Positions 1 to 7,900 of a stretch of 13,853 nucleotides of DNA are shown one piece after another. Numbering within the stretch: the first letter of the stretch is position 1; each line of letters starts with the position of its first letter. The notes beneath the pieces were generated by a model. It made no database searches. It was not told where the DNA came from and saw nothing but the letters and a program-made list of their open reading frames with translations. This stretch comes from Smittium mucronatum (taxonomy: Eukaryota > Kickxellomycota > Harpellomycetes > Harpellales > Legeriomycetaceae). The stretch covers positions 1 through 13,853 of the forward strand of contig LSSL01004566.1 of the NCBI GenBank assembly GCA_001953115.1, in the 5' to 3' direction. Both the position numbers and the translations under genes were made by a program.

Positions 1-819
1 GCTCTTAGCGGCGAAGGTATACGCGGCATGAGTATTGATGGCACCTTTGGGCTTGCCAGTGGTACCGGAAGTATAGCATATCGTGTAGATGTCAGTTGGA
101 GCGGGTGGACAGTGTGGGATAGGATGGAGGGCACCGAGCATTTCAACTTCTCCGAAATCATAAAGTCCAATATTTTTGGCGGCGGCCCACTCTTGAAGAA
201 CGTTAATTGCGGAGGTGTTGAATGGAGGGGGAAGAGAGCTAGCAGAGCCAGCGGCGCTAAACGAGTTTATGCAAACAATGTTGCGGATATTTGGCAATTG
301 ATCAGATAGTTTCAGCAACTTTGCGATCTTGTCAATGCTACAGATGATTAGAGGGGCCTCACTGTGGTTAATAATGTACTCGGCGGAAGATTCACCCAAA
401 GTATCGTAGAGAGACACGGTGTACAGAGATTGGGTGAAGGCGGCTCGCTCAGAAATGGCCCATTCTGGGCAGTTGTTTGCGTATATAGCGATGGGGAACT
501 GTCTATCGACTTCGCCATTTGGAAAACCTTTTGATTTTTGGTTAATATGAATCAAACCACATCCCAAATTAGTTACTCTTGTTGCAACTTGGCTATAGGT
601 TTGGAAAACAAAACGACCATACTCCTTAGTGAGATGGTCGTATGGCCGGTGTCCAAGAAACGGAGTATCTGGCTCCAATCTGACAGAGTTCCAGAACATA
701 TCGTAAGCTGTTTCGACATCAGGATAGTCGGTCAATGCCAAACTCTCCTCACATTTGACATGTCTCATTACATATGACTCGCCGGATTTGGCAGAATTCG
801 GAATCGCATACGACTTCAT
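1..819 (-). CDS. Long-chain acyl-CoA synthetase, Faa2-like, N-terminal part (C-terminus beyond window)
   Basis: This gene is read on the minus strand from the ATG at 819-817 and stays open for 273 codons to base 1, so the C-terminal part lies outside the window. The product belongs to the AMP-binding (ANL) superfamily. Enzymes of this type activate fatty acids with ATP to acyl-AMP and then to acyl-CoA. Visible motifs are NNCPEW (residues 115-120), the long-chain acyl-CoA synthetase signature LYDTLG (137-142) and the ATP-binding P-loop YTSGTTGKPKG (249-259). There is no obvious signal peptide or membrane segment in this half. The LYDTLG type and layout resemble the yeast peroxisomal Faa2 group more than Faa1/Faa4, but a C-terminal peroxisomal signal could not be checked. 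The start has a good yeast context (AACA before ATG) and no upstream in-frame extension was needed. CTG codons encode residues 132 and 169, both at hydrophobic positions. Family assignment is sure; the exact paralogue is not. Confidence 0.95.
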   Translation of the reverse strand, partial: MKSYAIPNSAKSGESYVMRHVKCEESLALTDYPDVETAYDMFWNSVRLEPDTPFLGHRPYDHLTKEYGRFVFQTYSQVATRVTNLGCGLIHINQKSKGFPNGEVDRQFPIAIYANNCPEWAISERAAFTQSLYTVSLYDTLGESSAEYIINHSEAPLIICSIDKIAKLLKLSDQLPNIRNIVCINSFSAAGSASSLPPPFNTSAINVLQEWAAAKNIGLYDFGEVEMLGALHPIPHCPPAPTDIYTICYTSGTTGKPKGAINTHAAYTFAAKS

Positions 820-1000
820 TGTTACAGAAATATACAATAGTATCTAAAGAATTATACACTTGCGACACTTGACAGCAATAAACAATCGAAAAACAGAATA
901 TTTTTTCCTATATTAAAAATGTCAGTGCTGGAGCAAGAAAGTCACGATTATACCTCACTAATAACCGTATTTGTTCGCTATATGTATGTTATATACCCTT
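820..1000 (-). promoter_or_regulatory. Promoter and 5' leader of the acyl-CoA synthetase
   Basis: Read on the minus strand, a TATATAAC element lies at 995-988, about 170 bp upstream of the ATG. It is followed by an A/T-rich leader ending in AACA immediately before the start codon. This is a plausible yeast TATA box and leader. I looked for the fungal fatty-acid response motif CCTCGG/CCGAGG in 820-1400 and did not see it. No start site can be assigned without transcript data. Confidence 0.5.
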
Positions 1001-1277
1001 GTACCCAAAAGTGACATAAACATTTCCCCAACCCTCTACAATACTTATTTTTCCCACCCGGGTAAAACATTTCGAGATATTTAAATGCGCTGAAACATTG
1101 ACTCTGCCCAAGTTTCCATATTCGGCACTGGTACAGGAAACTGATATTTAATTATTAAAAGGAAAATTAAATAGAGCCATAACCATCTATCTCATCATTC
1201 TCGCTTTTGCTCGCACCCAGCTTATTCGAGCAATTCAATTATCAGATCTGAGCAACACTTTTAAGTAAAAAAAGTCA

Positions 1278-1309
1278 GGGGTAGGGCGAAGGGGGGTGGA
1301 GGGATGGGG
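1278..1309 (+). other. G-quadruplex-forming motif
   Basis: Five runs of three to six G are separated by loops of 2-4 bases: GGGG, TA, GGG, CGAA, GGGGGG, TGGA, GGG, AT, GGGG. This satisfies the usual G3+N1-7 rule with one run to spare. It lies about 460 bp upstream of the synthetase ATG, on that gene's template strand. AGGGG at its 5' edge also matches the yeast stress-response element, though the match is short. The motif is seen directly; folding in the cell is an inference. Confidence 0.7.
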
Positions 1310-1323
1310 TATACTATACTCTT

Positions 1324-1896
1324 ATTGGACAGTGGTTTGTGCAGATTGCAAGATTCCTTGAAGATCTAAAAAATAGAGATCTTATCCCTGTTTTCATCCG
1401 CTTTGCAGCGCTTTTGTTCATCCCTTCTCGCACCATTCCACCCACCTTCACTCAACCCCCCCCTTCCTGCTGCTACCGTTCAACTGGGTAATGCCATTAG
1501 CTCTTGACTCTGTTTTTCCTTTGTTTAATTGGCCAATTTGCTACTAGCTCCTAAACCTCTCAAAACGATCCAATTTGCTCCGGATATTATTTAATCTCGC
1601 TAATTGGATGTTTTATATCACTAAGCCTTTTTCACCACCAATTGGTATAGTCTATCAATATAAAAGAATCAAATATTTATATTCATCCAATAGTGGCAGT
1701 TTAAAAGCTATAAATAATGTCCAATTAGAGGTCTGTTTTTGAATATGGCCATATTCAAAAATGTTTCATCTTCTTCAGTGGGTGGTGGGTATTAAAAGGG
1801 ACATTCTGGCAGCATCAATTTTTCCTTTTCCTACTTACCAATAATTCTATATTCAATACTTCAACCATTTGTTTTCATTTTGGAAAAATATCCAAT
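1324..1896. promoter_or_regulatory. Cluster of CCAAT pentamers, some palindromic
   Basis: CCAAT occurs on the plus strand at 1533, 1570, 1638, 1687, 1721 and 1892. Its complement ATTGG occurs at 1324, 1528, 1603 and 1641. Two places are palindromic: AATTGGCCAATT at 1527-1538 and ACCAATTGGT at 1637-1646. CCAATTTGCT is repeated at 1533 and 1570. CCAAT is the site of the heterotrimeric Hap2/3/5 factor in fungi, so this could be a Hap-bound regulatory region. Many pentamers are expected by chance in AT-rich DNA, but this density and the palindromic pairs are above what I see elsewhere in the window. Confidence 0.4.
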
Positions 1897-1971
1897 TATC
1901 AACAAAAAAACAAGCTCCCCTCATACTCAGGGCTCTTTATTGATATGAAAGTATTGTCCGCTTTTTTTTAA
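1659..1971 (+). promoter_or_regulatory. Orphan promoter-like segment, plus strand
   Basis: TATAAAAG lies at 1659-1666, TATAAATA at 1709-1716 and TATTAAAAGG at 1790-1799. They are followed by a pyrimidine-rich stretch and then an A-rich leader, the usual order in a yeast promoter. The first ATG downstream (1945) opens a frame of only eight codons, beginning MKVLSAFF, which stops just after a run of eight T. Its start resembles a secretory signal, but shifting the T run by one base in either direction gives only a short frame, so there is no evidence of a lost gene beyond this. It may drive a noncoding transcript or be a relic. Confidence 0.25.
1736..1761. repeat. 26-bp perfect palindrome
   Basis: The half-site TTTTTGAATATGG is followed without a spacer by its exact reverse complement, centred on GGCC at 1747-1750. 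The flanking bases do not extend the symmetry. A perfect, spacer-free palindrome this long could be a binding site for a dimeric regulator or could extrude as a cruciform. It lies inside the CCAAT cluster, about 30 bp before a TATTAAAAGG box. Confidence 0.9.
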
Positions 1972-2390
1972 AATTTAAATCGCAAGAAATTGTTGTCCAG
2001 ATTTAATTACTTAAGAATCCCGTTTGTTAAAGTGAATTGGGAAAGCGTATCTGAAAAATGGGGTTTGTAACTTAAAACCCAACTTAATTCACAATATCAT
2101 GAATCCCCTCCCCTCCTACCATAAAGATGGACTCCAAAGACTATGAATGCCGCGTATATGACAATCAAATGAAATCTTCAACCCCTTAACTGTTCAGAAG
2201 TTATTTCCTACAGTTATGGCTGTGGCAAAACTAAAGTAATTTTATCAGCCACTGATCTACTCATTGCTTACAAATTAGGCAACCTTTTTTTTAATGTAGT
2301 GGTTTATTATCTGATTGGATGATGCTTTACCGGATGGAAATATAAAATAATGTTCGGGGGTTTTAAGATTATATGACAAAATCTTTTAAT

Positions 2391-2463
2391 CACTTCTTTC
2401 ATCCTCCTTCACCCTCACTCTCACCTTTCATCCACTTGTGCACACTCCTTCTCATTTTTTTCA
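2391..2463 (+). other. Pyrimidine-rich tract downstream of a TATA-like box
   Basis: About 83% of bases from 2391 to 2460 are C or T on the plus strand. A TATAAAATAA box lies about 50 bp upstream at 2341. Such pairs often mark transcription start regions in yeasts. The nearest ATG downstream (about 2489) opens only an eight-codon frame. Similar tracts lie at about 1381-1470 (79% pyrimidine) and 2560-2640 (about 73%). Confidence 0.35.
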
Positions 2464-3282
2464 AGTTAATAAGAAGTTCTGTATTGATGTTTAGCTCACA
2501 CTATTATTATTAATGTATTTATAAAGTGGATATCGGGAAAACCACAATTGATGCCGCCATTTCTTTCCACACTTTCATTAAGCTTCCAACCTACATCTCT
2601 CTTGTACACCCTATCCATATTCCATGTCACTTTTACTTTTGGAAACCTTCCTTATCTTTTCTGCAAGTCAAATATCAAGCTTCCATCTCACCTCGTACTA
2701 CCACCTTATCCCTAAAAACTGCACGTTTTTGTATATATATATGTATTGTTATCTAGAAAGTTTTTATTTTTGAGTTAGGCTTCTTGCTTGTATTTTCAAG
2801 TTTCCACAGAAAATAATCATTCTTATCATAAATGGCTAACTCTATTTTTATCTCGGAATCTATAAGGAATCGATGTAATCCTTTTGTCTAAAAATAAACC
2901 GTTACTTTTCGCTCCAACTCCGCTCTCTATTTCAAATTAATTCTCTAAACTAATCATAAATTAAACATTTGAACATAAATAATTTTTTTAAAATAATTTT
3001 ATATCTTGTAAAAAAAGAATTTACTTCACTTTAACAAACCAAAAAATATTCCAGGTTATTTTATCGAAATTTAAATATTTATATGTTTGTATAAGAATTT
3101 AGTGACTTTTTTTCAATATTTTAGCACTTTTTTTTAGCGAATCAGGGCTTCTGATTTTTTTGTATTTTTTTCGAGTGCCAAGATATTTGAAATATATTAC
3201 TAGAAAAGTTCTCCAGAATTCAAAAATAACTTTGCTTCCCCCAAGAATAAACGGAAATACTAGGTTATAAACTTATCTTAAT

Positions 3283-3340
3283 AAAGAGCACCCGTTTTTC
3301 TCATTTGATTTTCTAATAGAAAAAATCAATGGTGCTTTTT
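3283..3340 (+). repeat. Nested hairpin ending in a T run
   Basis: The outer stem AAAGAGCACC (3283-3292) pairs with GGTGCTTTTT (3331-3340), ten pairs including one G-T. An inner stem TTGATTTT (3305-3312) pairs with AAAATCAA (3322-3329). The T run continues to 3342. The shape recalls a structured short RNA with a Pol III-type T stop, but no internal A/B boxes are visible. Stems of this size arise readily in AT-rich DNA. Confidence 0.4.
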
Positions 3341-3864
3341 TTAATGATGCATATGTTAATAATTAGTTTCTAGGTAATATTAGTTAATATATCATTTTAG
3401 CTCCATTTACCTAGATTCACAAAAATCATTAAACTCGCGTGAAAAAGAGCTATCCTTGCATTTCAGATAATAAATACGATGTTTAAAATAGAAGATCAGC
3501 CACTATAAAATAAACAATACTAAATAAGTGAAGCCATACAACTACATTTAATATTTGGATTTAATGGTAAAGCAACCTCTTCAAAATACGTCAAATATAT
3601 TATTAGGCTTTATTACACACAAAAATAATTATTCGGGAGATTGAACAAAAAAAAAAAAAGGTTTGGAACAAATAAGTCACCGAAATATTCCTTTGACTGA
3701 CCAAATTATGGCACGAATCTCTGAAAATATATATAAATCGCTAAAACTACACCATCTATAACCAAACCCAAGATACTTTTTCTATTGGGTGCCTAAGCAC
3801 ACGAAATTGCAAATTTATTTGAGATTGCCTTGGTTTATTTTTCTTAATTCACTTTCATTTTCTT

Positions 3865-3881
3865 AAAGAACACCCATTTTT
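3865..3881 (+). repeat. Imperfect direct repeat of 3283-3299
   Basis: AAAGAACACCCATTTTT matches AAAGAGCACCCGTTTTT at 3283-3299 in 15 of 17 positions. Both differences are G to A. Each copy begins a potential stem; here CACCC (3871-3875) can pair with GGGTG (3892-3896). The repeat is too short to claim common origin with confidence. Confidence 0.4.
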
Positions 3882-4533
3882 AATCCAATCCGGGTGAATG
3901 CTTTCACATCCTATTAAATATAATATTCTGTATGTTCTTTTTACCCTTCATCTTCTGTTTTTATATAAACTCCACAGCTATTGTACCACTTATTTTTAAT
4001 ATGTTACATCTTAACTTATAACCTTGCTAGTCCTAGGTAAACTCTTATAATCTCGAAAAGTATCGACTTTATTGCAATAAGCAGGTTTCTTAGAGCTTGG
4101 AATTGTGATTGAAGTGGGTATTTATATTAGTTAGAATTTAATACCAAGAAAGTTGAACGCGAGACTTTGTTGGAAAATATTTTTTAGTCCTTATTTCGTT
4201 TTATTTCTTTATCCATATGGGAGATGCTCTTTGAGAGTATACATTTCCTCATATAGTTTTTACTATTTTGCTAATTTGGAAAATTGACCTCAAGATAAAG
4301 ATAAACCTACAGGGTAATTTGGAATTGAGATTACAAAAGAAATCTCCTATTGGAAGGATGCATTGGGAGGACAGCGGTTCCAGAGGAGGTCTATCTCGAA
4401 ACAGGGAGGAGCCGAGCAATTTATATCAGTCTGGAATATTTTCTGTTTACAAGTCTTGCGTTCAACAGCCAGGTGGTTCTCAGCGTTTATCAGCTATTTT
4501 TAGCAAATCTCAAGTCGATCAGTTCATCATTTG

Positions 4534-4562
4534 AACAGGAGCCTTTTTTTATTAATCCTGTT
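4534..4562. repeat. Inverted repeat AACAGGA/TCCTGTT
   Basis: Seven-base arms (4534-4540 and 4556-4562) enclose a 15-base loop that contains seven T. Just upstream, GTTCA/TGAAC (4522-4526 with 4532-4536) overlaps it, so the two stems are mutually exclusive. If the island is transcribed, this could be a terminator-like or processing structure. Confidence 0.5.
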
Positions 4563-4595
4563 AAATATACACTCTAACTAGGAGCTCAATAGCTT

Positions 4596-4615
4596 CAATG
4601 AACTGTTGTTCATTG
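4596..4615. repeat. Perfect 8-bp hairpin with TGTT loop
   Basis: CAATGAAC (4596-4603) and GTTCATTG (4608-4615) form a perfect stem around the loop TGTT. One more T-A pair is possible (4595 with 4616). It is the tightest stem in the GC-rich island. Confidence 0.7.
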
Positions 4616-4631
4616 ACAAAGAGCTTAATTC

Positions 4632-4655
4632 ATGACTGCACGTAACCTCAGTCAT
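4632..4655. repeat. 7-bp hairpin ATGACTG/CAGTCAT
   Basis: ATGACTG (4632-4638) pairs with CAGTCAT (4649-4655) across a ten-base loop. It lies 16 bp after the previous hairpin in the same island. Confidence 0.6.
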
Positions 4656-4916
4656 CCAGTCTACTCGAAAAAATGCTAGGGGGGAGGTCTTTCGGTTCGT
4701 AGATTGCATCCTTTTCCCGTGGGCACGCAGACGGCATACGGCAGAGGAGCTTATTGTAATTAGAACAGTAGCCTTTTCCATACGCCTTTTTCTTTTTCTA
4801 TATTTTTTTAGTACGGTTTTTTGTGAAGTCATCTTACAACAAGATTCAGTGATACAAGGAAAAATATTTCTAACCGTAAAATAAATATAAGTTAATAGAT
4901 ATGTATATATATGCAA

Positions 4917-7900
4917 TCATTAAAACCCATTGACTTGGGGCATTACTTTGAGTCAATACTTAGCCACTAAAAAAAAAACAAATAAAAAAGTGTAACATGG
5001 GTTTATTCTCATTCCATTTTTTCTATAAAAATAAAATATTCTTAAAAAAATATATATTGAAAACGACTAAATCAGCAAAAATAGTTTTTTAGGCAACTCG
5101 AACTTGGTAAAATAGAAAAAAAATACTTATTTATATAGTTAGGAACACAATCTTAAAATATAAAAATCACATTTTTTTTTATTTAATTCAAATCTCAAGA
5201 CCACTTGTTTCTTCAACCAAAATATTTGAAAAAATAAAAAAGCTTAACTTAATTTTTCTGGAACTTGTTATTTTTTTTAAAAAAATAAAAATAAGTCATA
5301 TTTCTAAAGAATAAAAAAATATACAAAATAAGCTTTATTTATATAAATAGTATGCTAAATAGGGACATTTGAGATCAAAAAAGTTATCTTAACTATTATT
5401 TACGCCATTTGTGTTATCTACAATTTTTTTTATTATAATTGGGTAAAAATAAAGTCTATATTGGAAAAAAAATTTAATATTTATCTTGTTAAATTATCCA
5501 GTAATAAGCAATGGTTTGAATTTTTATGACATTTATAAATAAATAAAAATACAAGTAAAATATAATAAAAAAACAACATTCTATTTTATAAAACGAAGAG
5601 ACCGAAAAAAAAGCAATAATATTTCTATATATCATTAATTTTTTTGGAATGCCTCTCTTAAATAAACTTTTTTTATAGTTAAGATTATCTTACAAAAAAA
5701 GAAGCATAAGAGGTTTAACATAAGGCCTTTTAATTATTGAATATTTATATAAACGTTTGCTTAATCCACTTTATATTCAATCAATTATTTCTAAAAAAAT
5801 GATAGTTAATATTATTTGGGTTTGCGTTTACATTCACAAAAAAATCAAAATCAAAATATAAAGGAAAATTATTGTTAAATGGCAGATCAGTATAATAATT
5901 TAGCTGGATTATAAATAAAGCGATTCTCATAAATACTAGGAAAATAATACGGATCATTTTTATATACACTCAATAATCAAATAACTAAAAAAACCTTACG
6001 GATATTTTTTTATTTGTGATAATTTATGGACTTTTTAGTATACACAAAATTTTTGAATTTTATCTGGACTAAAAATATACGTTTTTTATAAAAAAAATAC
6101 ATTTAAAATATAGCTACGTTTATTTAAAAATACAGTTAAAAATTTTAATCAATTAGTTAAATTTTGGTAAACAATAAATTTATTTTGATCAATCAGATAA
6201 TAAAAAAAATCTTCAAACCGAAAAAAAAGATATATATTTAAGGAATGTCGAAAGATTGAATGTGATTATTTGAAAATAAAACCCAAAAAACGAAATGAAA
6301 ATTATTTTTAATATCATTTGCATTTTTTTCTTTTGGAAAAATCAAATAATAAATTTATTTACCAACGTATAAAAGTCGCAAAAATAACCGACAATTTTCG
6401 TATAAAAACATGATAAATATTTTATAAGGTTCATAGAAAAAGATGTGGGTTTCAAATAAAGTATAAAAAAGACTTAAATTTCAAGCCATGTTTTTTTCTT
6501 TAACTATTTTTTGCACATAATTCTACTAAAATATTTGAAATGAGCTTTCATTTATGAGTTAAAATAGCTTTATTTTTTTAAAAAATAAAAATATGTCGCA
6601 GCGATGCAATTTTCAGAATTTTAAAACTTTTTTTCTTAGTCTAATGAGCTCATTTATGGATTTTATAGTTTTTTTTAAAGTTATAAACTTCGTTTTGTTT
6701 TAAAATATTTCTATTTTATTTTTATTGAGGTAATAAAAAAAATCCACTTCAATTGAGCATCATAAATTATATAACACCTCAGTTTTACTATTATTATTGG
6801 GGTATTGAAATAACATACCACAATTTATCTATTATTTTTATCATCATTAGTTACTTTAATTATTTTTTAAATGAAAAATTAGTTTATAGATTCTCTCTAA
6901 ATGGGTAAATATACATATCAGTTGAATATATTTAAAATTTTGGTGTTATCTAAAAATAAAATTTCGAAATAAAAAAAAGGCTTTAAAATTTAAAAAATTA
7001 CGATGAAAAAAAAAGTAAAATAAAATAGATAATTTAACTGCTTTAGCCACTTTTAAGACCATTTTTTTGAAAAAATATGGGCTATTTGATCATTGAAATC
7101 TATTTATGTTTAAATATAGGAACATTATTAACTTAGATAAAATTTACATTAAAGATATCCAAAATATTGTAAAAACGTTTAATAACAAAATTTAGAAATC
7201 AGGTATTATAAATATTAACATAAAAATTTGAAATCCAAAATAATTTTCAAAAGTGTGTAATATGGGTTTAAATATTTTATTTGATGTTAAAATTTAAATA
7301 TTTATAACCACGCTAATAAAAAATAAATTCTGAGTAATTGATAAAGAAATTAAGTAATAATGAGTAGAGTTTTAATATAATATTAGCATAAATAAAACGT
7401 CTATTTATCGAATAAAAGCTCTATAGATTTTACTAGTTATTTTTTCTATATTTCTATATGATAAATAAAATTTTGGGGAAAAATTTCTTTAAAGTCATTC
7501 AACTAAATTCGAATAATAAATAAATATTAATTATATAAACAAAAATGTAAATTTAGATCATATTCGCAAATTTTATCCAGATCAAAAGCGAATTTTAATT
7601 GTTTTTTGAAGATTATATTTCTTTTTTCCTTTTTGATTTCATTACCTCTTTAAAAAATTGAGATTTTTTTCATTTCAAAGATAGGTATATATTTACAAAT
7701 AAACCAATTATTGATTTAGTCGTTTTTAAAGCTCTCATTTAGATAAAATTTTTAACTGAAAAAAGATTTATCGTAAAGTTTCGACCTTATATATATATAT
7801 ATTTTGAATTTTAGGAATTTTTTTTTAGTGTATATACCTCAGAATTCTATTAATATTAATATAATTTGAAATGTATATTTTTATTAAGGAAATAATTTAT

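Larger units (their letters stand above)
820..2900. other. Long intergenic region with promoter-like motifs but no gene
   Basis: No reading frame here has coding character. The stretch is moderately AT-rich, with locally GC-rich pyrimidine tracts reaching about 48% GC around 1381-1440. It contains a G-quadruplex motif, about ten CCAAT pentamers, several TATA-like boxes, a 26-bp perfect palindrome and a small inverted repeat of AAGATCT (1361-1367 with 1377-1383). A nested pair of stems lies at 2032-2038 with 2086-2092 and 2061-2066 with 2075-2080. AAGCTTCCA occurs twice about 97 bp apart (2580 and 2677). The motif density is that of a regulatory region. Only the synthetase on the left is an identified user, and it is far shorter-range than 2 kb would suggest. 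Confidence 0.6.
2901..4319. other. AT-rich intergenic DNA, no gene
   Basis: GC is about 20-30% in the lines sampled. No frame looks coding, and no tRNA box B (GGTTCGANNCC) is present on either strand. A 13-base poly-A lies at 3647-3659. Small stems include ACCCAA/TTGGGT (3766-3771 with 3785-3790) and GTGC-CTAA-GCAC (3789-3800). The stronger stem and the short direct repeat are listed separately. Confidence 0.6.
4320..4800. other. Isolated GC-rich island with dense hairpins, function unknown
   Basis: GC rises to about 43% in 4321-4380 and 58% in 4681-4740, while the flanks are at about 20-30% on the left and below 20% on the right. Several short inverted repeats lie between 4522 and 4655. I do not recognise a protein or a known RNA: comparison from memory with U1-U6, 5S, RNase P, SRP and tRNA signatures gave no match. 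A minus-strand frame of 112 codons (4916-4578) spans part of it. It begins in the AT-rich flank and contains a basic stretch (KKYRKRKRR), but it has no recognisable domain. The island may be a noncoding RNA gene, a relic of a gene or transposon, or a boundary element. Confidence 0.45.

Noticed and set aside
28..777. Two plus-strand frames of 93 and 79 codons (28-309 and 538-777)
   Set aside because: They lie antisense to the well-supported acyl-CoA synthetase frame and have no family features.
2526..2756. Plus-strand frame of 76 codons in the pyrimidine-rich tract
   Set aside because: It starts at GTG, has no recognisable domain, and follows from the stop-poor pyrimidine-rich composition.
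4168..4200. TGTTGG start resembling a Ty-type LTR end
   Set aside because: No matching CAACA end with a target-site duplication was found; six bases are not evidence.
4268..4577. Two overlapping plus-strand frames of 88 and 75 codons in the GC island
   Set aside because: Different frames cover the same bases, neither has a known motif, and higher GC alone makes longer open frames.
4691..4709. GGTTCGTAGATT, resembling a tRNA box B
   Set aside because: The last half of the box does not match, and no A box or acceptor stem is present.
4715..4741. GACGGCATACG, an 11-base match to a common sequencing-adapter core
   Set aside because: Flanking bases do not match the adapter, so contamination is not supported.
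4578..4916. Minus-strand frame of 112 codons
   Set aside because: It begins in low-complexity AT DNA, shows no domain, and overlaps dense hairpins. It is kept only as a remark under the GC island.
5781..5969. Minus-strand frame of 62 codons, and similar small frames at 11932-12123 and 12894-13130
   Set aside because: Products are Ile/Phe/Asn/Tyr-rich as expected from translating AT-rich DNA; there is no promoter or family evidence.
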